Counted from the stretch's first letter, positions 44,885 to 53,909 are shown. The stretch is DNA of 64,000 nucleotides from CAVXZE01 sp964615365 (GCA_964615365.1 CAZTOU010000014.1:48555-112554), one strand, 5' to 3'. Translations and numbers: made by a program. The notes: a model not told the origin generated them from the letters alone.

Positions 44885-45997
44885 TCAAGGCAGCGTGTAC
44901 CAGGTGCCACGCCCAGCACCGTGCCGGGCCAAATGCCCGGCCTTCGTCAATCTGCTCAGGTGGTCCTTTACCGTGTTGCGGTTGGCGCTGGTCAGCGTGA
45001 CGGCCTCGGCGACGCTGATCCGGCCATGCTCCCGGCACAAGTCGAGTAGCTGCAGCGATAGCTCCGGCAGACTGCCGAGAAGGATCCGTTCCCTCTCGAG
45101 CTTTCTCGCCAGGTGTGTCTTCTGCTGCTGCAACGCTCTGAGGAAATACAGCAACCACGGCTGCCAGTCCGGCTTCGCTGATCGGATCGTTCCCTGGGTC
45201 TGCCGCAGTGCGAGGTAGTAGGTGTCCTTGCTGGCTTCGATGATGCTCTCGAGTGAGCTGTAGGGAACGTAGCTATAGCCGACCCGCAGCAGGAGGAGTG
45301 TCGTCAGGATTCGAGAGAGGCGACCGTTTCCGTCTTGGAACGGGTGGATCTCGAGAAAGACGACGACGAAGACGGCGATGACGACCAGGGGGTGCAAAGT
45401 CCCAGCCGAGATCTCGGTGCGAGTCCAGCCGACGAGTTCGGTCATCAATCGCGGCGTGTCGAACGGGGTCGCCGTTTCGAAGACGATACCGAGGCTCTCG
45501 CCGTCTGGACCGATGGCCTCCACGTGATTGGGGAGCGCCTTGTAGTCACCTCGGTGTCGCGCGTCCTTGTCCGTGAACTGGAGCAGGTCTCGGTGGAGCT
45601 GACGGATGTGTTTCTCGGTGAGGTCGATCGCTTCAGCGCTCTCGAATACGCTTTCCATGACCGCGGCATAGCCCGCGACTTCCTGCTCGTCACGGGAGGG
45701 AAAGGGCTGTATCTCGAGACTCGAGAGCAGGCGCTCGACCTCCCGGTCGCTCAGAGTGGCACCTTCGATGCGGGTCGATGAGCCGATGCTCTCGAGGGTC
45801 GCGACACGGCGAAGGGAGGAGAGCCGCTCGGGGGCAATCCGGCCGATGGCCCGCCAGGCGCCCTTGAACTCATCGATTTCGGCGACCAACGTCAGGATCT
45901 CCGGCGTGATCTCCAGGGACGCCGAATTGATGGCTATATCCGCATTTTTATCCAATTTCATCCAATTATGCTGGCACGGATACCGCCATTTGTCCAT
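44885..45997 (-). CDS. Fic-family AMPylase-like protein, class II
   Basis: The 370-residue protein carries the Fic motif HPFQDGNGRLSR, with catalytic His, and N-terminal to it the inhibitory motif SSTRIEGA (S-x-x-x-E-G), so its inhibitory helix is built in (class II). A C-terminal winged helix follows (RISVAEAVTLTSANRNTVKD). Fic enzymes transfer AMP to targets such as gyrase or GTPases. Start is ambiguous: ATG 45997 (MDKWRYP) is listed, ATG 45961 (MKLDKNAD) is equally possible. The 5' region is AT-rich with repeated TTGGAT words. It is flanked by IS481-like repeats. Confidence 0.85.
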   Translation of the reverse strand: MDKWRYPCQHNWMKLDKNADIAINSASLEITPEILTLVAEIDEFKGAWRAIGRIAPERLSSLRRVATLESIGSSTRIEGATLSDREVERLLSSLEIQPFPSRDEQEVAGYAAVMESVFESAEAIDLTEKHIRQLHRDLLQFTDKDARHRGDYKALPNHVEAIGPDGESLGIVFETATPFDTPRLMTELVGWTRTEISAGTLHPLVVIAVFVVVFLEIHPFQDGNGRLSRILTTLLLLRVGYSYVPYSSLESIIEASKDTYYLALRQTQGTIRSAKPDWQPWLLYFLRALQQQKTHLARKLERERILLGSLPELSLQLLDLCREHGRISVAEAVTLTSANRNTVKDHLSRLTKAGHLARHGAGRGTWYTLP

Positions 45998-46223
45998 CCA
46001 TTTATATCCAATTATTCTCGGTAGCGGAGAAAAACGGGGTGTGCTGGTCAATAAGGTCATCTCGGCTAAAACCCATCTCTGCAGACCGGCCCGCGATGGG
46101 GGTCGTGAGATTGCCCCGTTTCGGTGGACTGGTTGATTAAGCGTAAGTACTCGCCGTAGCCCGGCTTGCTGACGGGCTGAGTCGCAGCGCATCTTCTCAT
46201 CGTCAACGAGCGGGAGGGCGACG

Positions 46224-46425
46224 ATGGCGCTTGATGCGGGCAGGAGCGTGCGCTGGGTGGCCGATGCGCTCGGCCACGCTGATCCGGCGCTCACGCTTCG
46301 TGTCTATGCGCACGCAATGCCCGACGAGGAGAGGGACCTTTCGTTCGCCGAATTCAGCGACCCCAAACGGCCCTATGCGGCCCCTCAACTTGAAGAGCGA
46401 ACGAAAGAACTCGCTAACTACGCGT
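46224..46425 (+). pseudogene. Tyrosine recombinase C-terminal remnant, copy 1
   Basis: The frame starting MALDAGRSVRWVADALGHAD and continuing PALTLRVYAHAMPDEERDLS holds the C-terminal part of an XerC/D-like integrase: box-II-adjacent LGHAD and the nucleophile Tyr in LRVYAHA. The N-terminal part is missing. At 46426 it is interrupted by the IS481-like repeat. A sister copy at 54355-54580 continues into tRNA-Arg instead. Confidence 0.75.
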
Positions 46426-46510
46426 TGTGCTTCCCGAGACAGGGCTGACACATCGTTCCGGACACATGGTTTACACAACCGGCATTTGGGGAGCGCCCGG
46501 ATGCCGTGGA
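46426..46510 (+). repeat. 85-bp perfect direct repeat, copy B
   Basis: This repeat is identical to 44695-44779. Comparison with the second integrase remnant, which is uninterrupted after 'AACTACGCG', places this left tip exactly at an insertion junction. After 46510 the sequence diverges from copy A within three codons of the transposase start. Confidence 0.75.
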
Positions 46511-46541
46511 TTCTGATCGACGCGCGTCAGAGTACAGCGGC

Positions 46542-47717
46542 TTACGGGAGCCCCGCGACTCCGCCGCCTTTCGCCAGATGCTGCCACGGAATCACGCGGA
46601 CATCGCGCCCGATGTCGCGTGGCTCCGCACAGTTGGCGATCACGAAGCCGCGCTTCAGATCCAGGTCCTTCATGCACTGGCGCAGACCGGCGAGATCGCG
46701 CCTCTCGACCGTGGTGGAGAGCTTGATCTCCACTGCTACGAGGCGTCGGCCAGCGCCGAGGAGCAGATCGACCTCTCCGCCTGCGCGTGTGCGCCAGTAG
46801 TGGATCTCGGGCCGTACCCACCGACTCAGGGCCCGCGCGATCAGCTCCTCGATCACCAGCCCCTCGAAGGAGGCACCCCGGCGACTCCAGCCGTCGAGGT
46901 CTCTCGGCTCTCGCAGCCCGGCCAGGAAATGGAGGACACCGCTGTCCCGGATGTAGATCTTTGGCGATTTCGTCAGCCGCTTCTGGACGTTCGCAAAGAA
47001 GGGGGGAAGGCGCCGGACCATGTAGGCGCCCTCGAGCACGTCCAGGTAGTGGGTGATCGTCGGCGAGGAGACGCCGAGCGATCGCGCCAGATCGGATGCG
47101 TTCAGCAGGTTGCCGTGGACGTGGGTGAGCATCATCCAGAGCGTTCGCAGGCGAACCGCGGGCAGACGCAAGCCCAGGGCGGGCAGATCCCGCTCCAGGA
47201 AGGTGGAGACATACGCATCCAGCCAGTCCAGGCGGGCCGCATTCGAGCGCGCCGCGTGGACCGGCGGATAGCCGCCCCAGAACCAGCGCTGCGCGCTACG
47301 GCGTGTTCCAGCGAGCTCGGCAGAGCTGAAGGGGGCGAGCTCGAGCAGCGCGATCCGCCCCGCCAGACTCTCGGACACGGCGCGAACGAGGTCCGGGCTC
47401 GCCGAGCCCGTCAGCACGATCCGTCCATTTCTCCGATTCCGATCCAGCGCGTGACGCAGGGTGGCAAACAGGCTGGGAAGCCGCTGTGCCTCGTCGATCA
47501 CGATGCGCCGCGGGTGGGCGTCGAAGAAGCCCTCCTGGTCCGCCTGCACGAGTGCCAGGTCGGCTGGTCGTTCGAGATCGAACACGGTCCAGTCGGGGAG
47601 ACACTCGCGGACGAAGGTGCTCTTGCCGCACTGGCGCGGTCCCAGGATCAACACGGCCGGAAAGCTCTTCAGGAGGCGCCGGAAGCGCGCCTCGGCATCT
47701 CGGGGGACGATCTTCAT
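46542..47717 (-). CDS. AAA ATPase with C-terminal DUF4143 domain
   Basis: The 391-residue protein has Walker A GPRQCGKST and Walker B RIVIDEAQRLPSL, followed by GRIVLTGSASPDLVRAV and a C-terminal DUF4143 with a PD-(D/E)xK-like core (GGEVDLLLGAGRRLVAVEIK). Families of this kind are widespread, variable in distribution and often near mobile elements; their molecular role is unclear, though some act with defence or toxin modules. ATG 47717 sits after AGCAGGTAA. It is convergent with the integrase remnant and IS repeat. Confidence 0.9.
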   Translation of the reverse strand: MKIVPRDAEARFRRLLKSFPAVLILGPRQCGKSTFVRECLPDWTVFDLERPADLALVQADQEGFFDAHPRRIVIDEAQRLPSLFATLRHALDRNRRNGRIVLTGSASPDLVRAVSESLAGRIALLELAPFSSAELAGTRRSAQRWFWGGYPPVHAARSNAARLDWLDAYVSTFLERDLPALGLRLPAVRLRTLWMMLTHVHGNLLNASDLARSLGVSSPTITHYLDVLEGAYMVRRLPPFFANVQKRLTKSPKIYIRDSGVLHFLAGLREPRDLDGWSRRGASFEGLVIEELIARALSRWVRPEIHYWRTRAGGEVDLLLGAGRRLVAVEIKLSTTVERRDLAGLRQCMKDLDLKRGFVIANCAEPRDIGRDVRVIPWQHLAKGGGVAGLP

Positions 47718-47845
47718 TACCTGCTAATTTAAAGACATCCTTACAATTAGCAAGTTCTTGCCTATGCCGCTGCCTCAGCTCGTGACCGGGCCTGACACAG
47801 GGTTTCGGCAAGGTGTTCTCCACACGCTAACTGGAGGACACCGCG

Positions 47846-47926
47846 ATGGGATTTCCGACGACTCTGCAGGAGTTCCAGGCATCCCAGAAGGACATTCCGC
47901 ACTCCGCCCTGCGCCAGCCGTGGTAG
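47846..47926 (+). mobile_element. IS1595-like transposase N-terminal remnant
   Basis: ATG 47846, after CTGGAGGACACCGCG, encodes MGFPTTLQEFQASQKDIPHS then ALRQPW and stop. The first dozen residues match the start of IS1595 transposases (MGFPTTLxEFQ); the rest is unrelated, so this is a relic of the 5' end only. Confidence 0.5.
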
Positions 47927-48024
47927 CGGGACTGCGATAACCGTGTGATCCGCAGTGCCACACTCAGCGGTACCATCCTGCCTTCTCAGCGGGCAGGGCT
48001 TGGACGTAACGACATCGGGAATAC

Positions 48025-48135
48025 CCGGTGAAGCCAACTTCGAATGGTGGAGCGAGGAATCTTCAGTTCGGGGAACAGGTCCGGATCGCCGGTTTCGCAG
48101 ATCATTTCTCGGATGCGGTGGTCGTAGGTACGGCG
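48025..48135 (-). mobile_element. Helix-turn-helix transposase remnant
   Basis: About 37 residues read RRTYDHRIREMICETGDPDL then FPELKIPRSTIRSWLHR, the N-terminal HTH of a family of integrase-core transposases. Flanking sequence of the same frame is unrelated. Together with the IS1595-like piece it fills the gap before the PEP-CTERM-like gene. Confidence 0.5.
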
Positions 48136-48197
48136 AGTGCGGAGGGGCGTGCTGGATCGATCTGAAGGAGCCAGGCCAGCCCTCATTCCCAAAGAAA

Positions 48198-48212
48198 GGG
48201 AAATTTTCCCAC
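48198..48212. promoter_or_regulatory. Palindromic operator GGGAAA-T-TTTCCC, site 1
   Basis: GGGAAATTTTCCCAC, a perfect 6-1-6 palindrome with a conserved AC, lies 66 bases upstream of the PEP-CTERM-like gene. Related sites lie at 49831, 49864 and 50717. Confidence 0.6.
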
Positions 48213-48277
48213 GCAATCACCCTCGTCTGTGGTAGAATCCACTCTCCCTGGGGGGACAAGACTTGCGAGGGATTCCC

Positions 48278-49582
48278 ATGTCCACCTCCAGGCTCCTGAT
48301 CACTCTGTTGCGGCCCGGAGCGGCTTCCCAGAAGGTTCGGGTGCTGCGGCGCTGCCTGCTGATGTTTGCTGCGCTCGCCTGTCTCGGCCTGCTCCAGCTT
48401 GCCCGCGGGGAAGAGGCCGCCCTGCCCGAGCCCGCGGAGGAGCCCGATCTGGGGAGCTTCTCGGTCGAGATCCCTGAGATCTATCCTCTGCTGAGGCAGC
48501 GGCTCCCTTCCTGGGTGCCACACACCGGGCGCCGGCGGCCGGCCCGCCACCGCCGCCGCCTCCTGGTCGTTCCCCAGGCACCGGCGCCCATCTCCACGCC
48601 CGAGCAGGAATCCCCGGGTGGCGGTTTCAAGCCGATGCTGGCTTCCACGGCCGGACCTGTTGGGCTCCCGCGAGGGATGGCCCCCCCCGTGGTCGTTCCT
48701 ATCCTGCCGCTCCCCTTTCCGCCCGAGTTCGCGACGCCTCCCAGCATGTCTGTGCCCGCGCGCAAGCCGGACTCGGCGGTAAGGCAATCAGCGCCGCCCT
48801 CCTCCGAGACCCCCCGGAGCCCTGCCGAGCCGGACGGCGTGAATCCGCCAGGAGCGGTGTCGCCGCGCCCGGTCCCCGCTGTCGCCGCGGGCCCTTCGCT
48901 CAAGAGAAATGTCACGGCGAAGCTAATCGCTAGCGAAGTCGTCTCCGGCCCGGTGCTGCTCGCGCCGGAAAGGATGCCCCCCGCGAAGGCTCTCGCTGAT
49001 GCTTCCCCCGTGCTCGAGGTCGGTAGCCAGATCGATCTCGAGCAGCTCGGTCAAGCTGCATTCTCGCAGTTGATCCTCGTGCAGGCGAGTGGGATCCTCG
49101 GGGGGAGCGGCGTGATTCCGGGCGGCCTCCTGAACCGGGGTACCGTGAGCCCCGGTCACTCCCCGGGCCTGCTGGAGATCGCCGGGGACTACACCCAGAG
49201 CGAAGACGCCGAGCTCGACATCGAACTCGCGGGCACCAACCCCAAGGACTTCGACCGGATCATCGTCGAGGGGGTCGCGACGCTCAGCGGCCTGATCAAC
49301 GTGCTGCTGATCGACGGCTTCCTCCCGCAGGAGGGAGACATCTTCACCGTCCTGGAGGCGGAGCAGATCATCGACGAAGGTGTGACCTTCGCTCTGCCGG
49401 ACCTCGGCGCCAGCTCAGCCCTCTTCGCCGGAATCCTCGATCTCGGCGGGACGCAGGTCCTCCAGATCTCGATGCCCTCCAGCACTCAGCTCGCCGCCGT
49501 GCCCGAGGTCTCGACAGCCCTGCTGCTCGCCGTCGGCCTGGGAGGGCTTGGAGCCCTCCGACGCCTCCGTCCGGCGCACTGA
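48278..49582 (+). CDS. PEP-CTERM-like exported protein
   Basis: The 434-residue protein has an N-terminal hydrophobic segment (about 30-45, LLMFAALACLGLLQLA), a Pro/Arg-rich central linker with low complexity, a C-terminal beta-rich autotransporter-like region (GGLLNRGTVSPGHSPGLLEI; GDYTQSEDAELDIELAG) and a sorting tail VPEVSTALLLAVGLGG then basic RRLRP. PEP-CTERM tails send proteins to exosortase for envelope processing; here the motif is PEV. ATG 48278 follows GCGAGGG. A role in surface or matrix structure is likely. Confidence 0.75.
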   Translation: MSTSRLLITLLRPGAASQKVRVLRRCLLMFAALACLGLLQLARGEEAALPEPAEEPDLGSFSVEIPEIYPLLRQRLPSWVPHTGRRRPARHRRRLLVVPQAPAPISTPEQESPGGGFKPMLASTAGPVGLPRGMAPPVVVPILPLPFPPEFATPPSMSVPARKPDSAVRQSAPPSSETPRSPAEPDGVNPPGAVSPRPVPAVAAGPSLKRNVTAKLIASEVVSGPVLLAPERMPPAKALADASPVLEVGSQIDLEQLGQAAFSQLILVQASGILGGSGVIPGGLLNRGTVSPGHSPGLLEIAGDYTQSEDAELDIELAGTNPKDFDRIIVEGVATLSGLINVLLIDGFLPQEGDIFTVLEAEQIIDEGVTFALPDLGASSALFAGILDLGGTQVLQISMPSSTQLAAVPEVSTALLLAVGLGGLGALRRLRPAH

Positions 49583-49830
49583 GGGCGCGCCCGCTACGCG
49601 ACTTGGTGAGAAATGCGCCATGGCGACGGAGACGCACACGCGATCGAACCACACAACATGTAGGACGACCCCACTGGGTTCAACCGAGATGGCGGACTGC
49701 GAGCACAGGGTCTCGAAGCTCGGACGGAAATCAGAAATGTGCAGTCCGGCGCGCAAGTCGCGAGCCCGACGCCGGTTCCTTGCGATGAGGCCCTTGCCTG
49801 GGCCCACGGTCCGGGAAAAAGGGGCTTGAC

Positions 49831-49880
49831 GTGGGAAAAATTCCCACTAGGGTGGGCTGAGTTGTGGGAAAGTTTCCCAT
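49831..49880. promoter_or_regulatory. Paired palindromic operators, sites 2 and 3
   Basis: GTGGGAAAAATTCCCAC (49831-49847, perfect 7-3-7) and GTGGGAAAGTTTCCCAT (49864-49880, 7-1-7 core) lie 33 bases apart, 50-100 bases before the exported-protein gene. They share the half-site GTGGGAA with sites 1 and 4. The remaining 347 bases of this intergenic stretch show nothing else recognisable. Confidence 0.65.
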
Positions 49881-49929
49881 TTATGACTGCTCAAACGTCG
49901 CTTCAGACACCAAGCAAAGGAATCGAGCC

Positions 49930-50502
49930 ATGACCATGATTCGAACCTGCACTGCCCTGATAGCAGCGGCCCTGCTGTGGGCGCCCTTCGCGACCGCTCA
50001 GGAAGATGCGTCCCCGGGCAGCGTCGAGATCGCGCGCGATGCCGTGGAGCTTCAGGAGGTCCTCGAGCCCAGACCCGACATCGACTTCACCGACAGCGCA
50101 GTGGTGTTCACCAATGCCTCTGCCAGGACCGCTCGCGTGAGCTGCGTGGGATACAACGGCAACGGGAGGGTCGTGGGCCGCATCTGGATGAAGGTCCCGG
50201 CTCGGGGAGTGCGCTTCGCCCTGGCCTCGGATCTGTCTCACGATGTCGACTTCATCGGTAGCGCCCAATGCTGGACGCGGAATCGCGTGATCGGATCGGC
50301 GTTCCTACTGCGACCGGGCGACGTCACGGATCTACCGAGCCGGCGCCTGCCCGGGCTCCTTCGCGCGGAGGCCGAGGCGATCCCCGTGCCTGCAACCTCG
50401 GTGGATCCCAGCTCCGTGGACAGCAACGACACGGCTGAACTGCCGAAGCCGATCCGCCCGCGCCCGTCCCGGATCTACTTCCCGGTGGTGGCCACGTACT
50501 GA
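49930..50502 (+). CDS. Exported protein of unknown function
   Basis: The 190-residue product has a signal peptide (MTMIRTCTALIAAALLWAPF, cleaved after ATA near residue 23) and a small domain with VSCVGYNGNGRVVGRIWMKV and a single disulfide-forming pair possible (Cys at SCVGY and SAQCWT). The tail is Pro-rich. No family is recognised. ATG 49930 follows TCGAGCC; a second ATG is two codons on. It carries two upstream palindromic operators, like its neighbours. Confidence 0.6.
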   Translation: MTMIRTCTALIAAALLWAPFATAQEDASPGSVEIARDAVELQEVLEPRPDIDFTDSAVVFTNASARTARVSCVGYNGNGRVVGRIWMKVPARGVRFALASDLSHDVDFIGSAQCWTRNRVIGSAFLLRPGDVTDLPSRRLPGLLRAEAEAIPVPATSVDPSSVDSNDTAELPKPIRPRPSRIYFPVVATY

Positions 50503-50716
50503 TCGTGGTCTGGCCGACTCCCAGGTAGGACGAAGACACTCCCGGCGGCCCAGGGAACGAGTAGCCCCGCCCCAATCTCCCGGGCCGTCGGGAGTGACGC
50601 GCTGCCTTCGTCTCGCGTCGCCTCCGATCAGAGAACCCGAACAACGGCGGGGAGTTCTTGGCATGCGACGGGGAAGCCGCGGGCTCAGCCTGGGGAATCG
50701 CGAGCGGCCTGGATTC

Positions 50717-50733
50717 GCGGTAAAATTTCCCAC
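50717..50733. promoter_or_regulatory. Palindromic operator, site 4 (degenerate)
   Basis: GCGGTAAAATTTCCCAC keeps the right half TTTCCCAC of the shared motif; the left half is degenerate. It ends 7 bases before the ATG of the DUF6502 gene, a position suited to repression. Confidence 0.5.
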
Positions 50734-50740
50734 TCGCGCG

Positions 50741-51646
50741 ATGGAGTCGAGGAGAGGAGTGCCCGCAGCAGTGAGCACGTCCCGCCCTGAGGATCCCGGG
50801 AGGGTTCCGGCGCCGTCACCGGCCCTCGTCACCGCGCTGCGGCGCCTGCTCCGGCCCCTGGTGCGCTTGCTCCTCGACCGCCAGATCACCTTCCCCTACC
50901 TCATGGAGCTCTTGAAGCAGATCTTCGTGGAGGTGGCCGACGGGGAATACGCCCTCGAAGGCAAGCGCCAGACCACGACCCGGGTCAGCCTGCTGACCGG
51001 GATCCACCGCAAGGACGTGAAGCGGCTGCGCGAGGCGGGCCCCCAGCACGAGCAGACGGCCCGTTCGGCTTCGCTGGGCGCGCAGCTGGTGGCTCGCTGG
51101 ATGGCTAGCCCCGAGTATCTCGACGCGCAGGGGGCGCCGCGCCCGCTCGCGCGCCAGGCGGGCCAGGGCGAGCAGGTCTCCTTCGAGAGCCTGGTCGAGT
51201 CGGTGAGCAAAGACATCCGTCCGCGCGCCGTGCTGGACGAATGGCTGCGCCTGGGCGTGGCGCGCCTCGACGATCAGGAGCGCGTAACGCTTCACGTGGC
51301 CGCCTTCGTGCCCGAGAGAGGATTCGACGAGAAGGCCTTCTTCTTCGGGCGCAACCTCCACGACCACGCCGCCGCCGCGGTGCACAACCTGCGCGGCCGC
51401 GAGCGCCCCATGCCCGAGCGCAGCGTCTACTACGGCGGCCTCGCAAGCGACTCCGTAGAGGACCTGCAGTCGCTGGCGGAGCAGCTTGGCATGGATGCTC
51501 TCCTCGCGGTGAACCGCCGGGCCTTGGTCCTCCAGAAGCAGGACCGTGGGAGCGAGGGCGCCGACCGGCGCATCGGCTTCGGCATCTACTTCTACCGCGG
51601 CCGCCAGGAACCGCGCGCGGACGAGGAGACGGGTCGTGACGAGTAG
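50741..51646 (+). CDS. DUF6502-family protein
   Basis: The 301-residue protein matches DUF6502: LRRLLRPLVRLLLDRQITFPY, FVEVADGEYALEGKRQTTTRV, LLTGIHRKDVKRLRE, VLDEWLRLGVARLDDQERV and FGRNLHDHAAAAVHNL. The N-terminal half looks like a helical DNA-binding region and the gene pairs with DUF5666 proteins in several proteobacteria; function is unknown. ATG 50741 is used. GTG 50771, after GGAGAGGAG, is an alternative that would clear the operator. It overlaps the next gene by 11 bases. Confidence 0.78.
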   Translation: MESRRGVPAAVSTSRPEDPGRVPAPSPALVTALRRLLRPLVRLLLDRQITFPYLMELLKQIFVEVADGEYALEGKRQTTTRVSLLTGIHRKDVKRLREAGPQHEQTARSASLGAQLVARWMASPEYLDAQGAPRPLARQAGQGEQVSFESLVESVSKDIRPRAVLDEWLRLGVARLDDQERVTLHVAAFVPERGFDEKAFFFGRNLHDHAAAAVHNLRGRERPMPERSVYYGGLASDSVEDLQSLAEQLGMDALLAVNRRALVLQKQDRGSEGADRRIGFGIYFYRGRQEPRADEETGRDE

Positions 51647-52985
51647 AGCTCTGAGCGCAGGGCTGCAGGTGCTGGCCTTCATCGCCGTCGTCTTGGTGGC
51701 GATCGCACCGGACGCGGCCCGCGGGCAGAGCCGGTGCGGTGCGGCGAGCGGTCTTCAGGTCGCGGACCTGGGGGACGACGGCCTGGCCGGTACGGGACTG
51801 CAGGATCGGAACGACGGTCTCGGCGGAACGGGCCACTCGGACCCGGACAGTGGACTGGGTGGAACCGGGTTGAGCGCCGAGGAGGGCGCGGTGGGCATCT
51901 TCGGGACCATCACCGCCTTTGGAAGCATCTGCGTCAACGGGCTGCTGGTGCACTACCAGGAGGGGATCCCCATCGAGTTGAACGGGCGTGAGGGCAACGC
52001 GGTCGACCTCGCCGTGGGCCAGGTGGTCTGGGTCGAGGCCCGCTGGGAGCAGGAGACCCTCCAGGCGCACCGGATTGCCGCCTACACCGCGGCGATCGGG
52101 CGGATCGTCGCGGTGGACACGCAGATGCGGCGCCTCCAGATCGACGAGCGGTGGATCGAGGTGCCGGCCGGGATCCCACTCGTGGACGGCGACGACGGTG
52201 GAACCCTCGACCTCGACGAACTCACGAGTGGCTCCTTCGTAGAGGCGTATGGGCTGGTCGATGCAGACGGCGAGCTGGCGGTATCGCGCTTGGTGGTGGG
52301 AGCGGGGCGATCCGAGCAAGCGGTCGAGCTGCCGGCGATCGGAGATCTGGTACGCGCCAGCTCCGGGGTCGAGCGGCTCTCCGTCGAGGGATTCGTAGCT
52401 GAGCTCGCGGTGCCAGGACGCCTCCGGATCGACGGGCTCGAGGTCGAGCTGCCCCGTGAAGCGCCTCCGCTGGCGCGCAACGCCCGCGTGTGGGTCCAAG
52501 GGCACCGGGCCGGAGAGGGTCGCCTGCGCGCTGACCACATCGTTCTGCGGCCCCAGCCGGCGGAAAGGCCCGATTCGAGCCGGACCGCGCCGGCACACCC
52601 CACCTCGGAGACCTACCCGAAGAGCGAGAAGGGCCCGGCGTCAGGTGACGCCGAAGGGGGCGCCAGCTCGGTGCCCGACCTCGCGGGGCGCGGCGCAGAG
52701 GTCGGAGCCTCGGATGCGCCCGCGCAACCGGCGCCGCCGCTCACCGACAAGCCGATGCAGGTCGCACCGGAGCGGGCGGCGGAGATCCCCTCCCTGGATC
52801 GGCCCGCGCGGCCGATGCCCGAGATCGAGCGACCGGAGCGGCCCGACCTGGCCGACCGGCCCGAGCGCCCGGAACCCGTGCTGCGGATCGAACGCCCCGA
52901 GGTTCGCCGGCGTCCCGAGCGGATGGACCGGCCGCAGAAGCCCGGCGTGCCGGTCAAGGTGGAGCGTGCCCCGCTGCTCCACTGA
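51636..52985 (+). CDS. DUF5666-domain exported protein
   Basis: The 449-residue protein has a signal peptide (VLAFIAVVLVAIAPDAARG, cut near residue 31), then three G-L-x-G-T-G repeats (DGLAGTG, DGLGGTG, SGLGGTG at about 48-80), and DUF5666 beta domains (GIFGTITAFGSICVNGLLVH; VGQVVWVEARWEQETLQAHR). The C-terminal 130 residues are low-complexity, rich in Pro, Arg and Glu (RPERPEPV). GTG 51636 overlaps the DUF6502 stop, so the two are translationally linked. Location is periplasmic or outer surface; function is unknown. Confidence 0.78.
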   Translation: MTSRALSAGLQVLAFIAVVLVAIAPDAARGQSRCGAASGLQVADLGDDGLAGTGLQDRNDGLGGTGHSDPDSGLGGTGLSAEEGAVGIFGTITAFGSICVNGLLVHYQEGIPIELNGREGNAVDLAVGQVVWVEARWEQETLQAHRIAAYTAAIGRIVAVDTQMRRLQIDERWIEVPAGIPLVDGDDGGTLDLDELTSGSFVEAYGLVDADGELAVSRLVVGAGRSEQAVELPAIGDLVRASSGVERLSVEGFVAELAVPGRLRIDGLEVELPREAPPLARNARVWVQGHRAGEGRLRADHIVLRPQPAERPDSSRTAPAHPTSETYPKSEKGPASGDAEGGASSVPDLAGRGAEVGASDAPAQPAPPLTDKPMQVAPERAAEIPSLDRPARPMPEIERPERPDLADRPERPEPVLRIERPEVRRRPERMDRPQKPGVPVKVERAPLLH

Positions 52986-53051
52986 CGCACCCGGCACGCC
53001 GCCTGTACTTCCAACCGGACCGGGGTACCGCTCCCCGGGCGGGCAACTCGT

Positions 53052-53909
53052 TCAGCGGACGGGGATCCGGTACCGGATCGAGAACCCCAGCCCGTAGTCG
53101 GGGGTATGCCCGGACAGCCCGGCCACCAGGTATGGGCTCACGCTCAACTCGTCGCTCAGACGAAGTGACACGTAGGGGATGACCTCGTGAGAGTCATGGC
53201 GCGGGGGCGTAGCGGCCCCGAACCAGTCGTAGAGGAGCCCGGCACTCACGCGCTCGTTGATCCGATAGGTGGCGCCCGCCGATGCGAACCAGCTGCCGTC
53301 GAGGCGCGAGCCGGGGGGACGACCCACGAAGCGGTATCCCACTCCGAGAAACGGCGTCCACTCGCCGAAGCGCCGTGCCACATCCAGCTGCAGTGTGTAG
53401 TCGGTCTTCCCCGTTCCCAGCCCGCGCTCCTCGTCTGCCGTCGGGAGTTTCACCTTGCCCGTGAGCTCGATCACCGGCAACGGAGAACGGGGCGCGGGGA
53501 GCCACAGGTAGGTACCGCGAACCACCACGTCTCCCAGCCCCTCCTCCTGCGCTTCCGTTAGCCGCAGGTCGCCGATGCGATCGAAGAAGAAGTCTCCCGG
53601 GCCCTCGATTCGGATGTAGGGAACCGTGATCTTGAGCTCGAGCCGGTCCCACTCGTAATCCGTGAGCGGGAAGGAGTCGAACAGGTAGCTGACCGAGACC
53701 GGAACGTACCAGATCTCGGTGTCGACGAGATCGTCGTAGTCCCCGGAGCTGAAGTCGAGGCCGCTGGCAAGACTCAACTCACCGTGCCACCAGCGGGTTT
53801 CGGGCGCTTCCCCGGCCTGGGTGGGGCCTGCTCCCGCCTGGAGCGCGACCAGCAGGAGCAGAAGAAGCGAGAGGCGGGTCGCCTGCGAGGCCCTGGTTGC
53901 CACCACCAT
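53052..53909 (-). CDS. Outer-membrane transporter/porin-like beta-barrel protein
   Basis: The 285-residue protein has a signal peptide (LSLLLLLLVALQAGAGPTQA) and alternating amphipathic beta strands: GELSLASGLDFSSGDYDD, KTDYTLQLDVARRFGEWTPF, FLGVGYRFVGRPPGS and a C-terminal GLGFSIRYRIPVR ending in a hydrophobic/aromatic strand, consistent with a barrel. Related families are the 'transporter' Phenol_MetA-deg-like group. ATG 53909 starts the leader; AAAGGGG lies close upstream. The gene converges on the DUF5666 gene. Confidence 0.7.
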   Translation of the reverse strand: MVVATRASQATRLSLLLLLLVALQAGAGPTQAGEAPETRWWHGELSLASGLDFSSGDYDDLVDTEIWYVPVSVSYLFDSFPLTDYEWDRLELKITVPYIRIEGPGDFFFDRIGDLRLTEAQEEGLGDVVVRGTYLWLPAPRSPLPVIELTGKVKLPTADEERGLGTGKTDYTLQLDVARRFGEWTPFLGVGYRFVGRPPGSRLDGSWFASAGATYRINERVSAGLLYDWFGAATPPRHDSHEVIPYVSLRLSDELSVSPYLVAGLSGHTPDYGLGFSIRYRIPVR

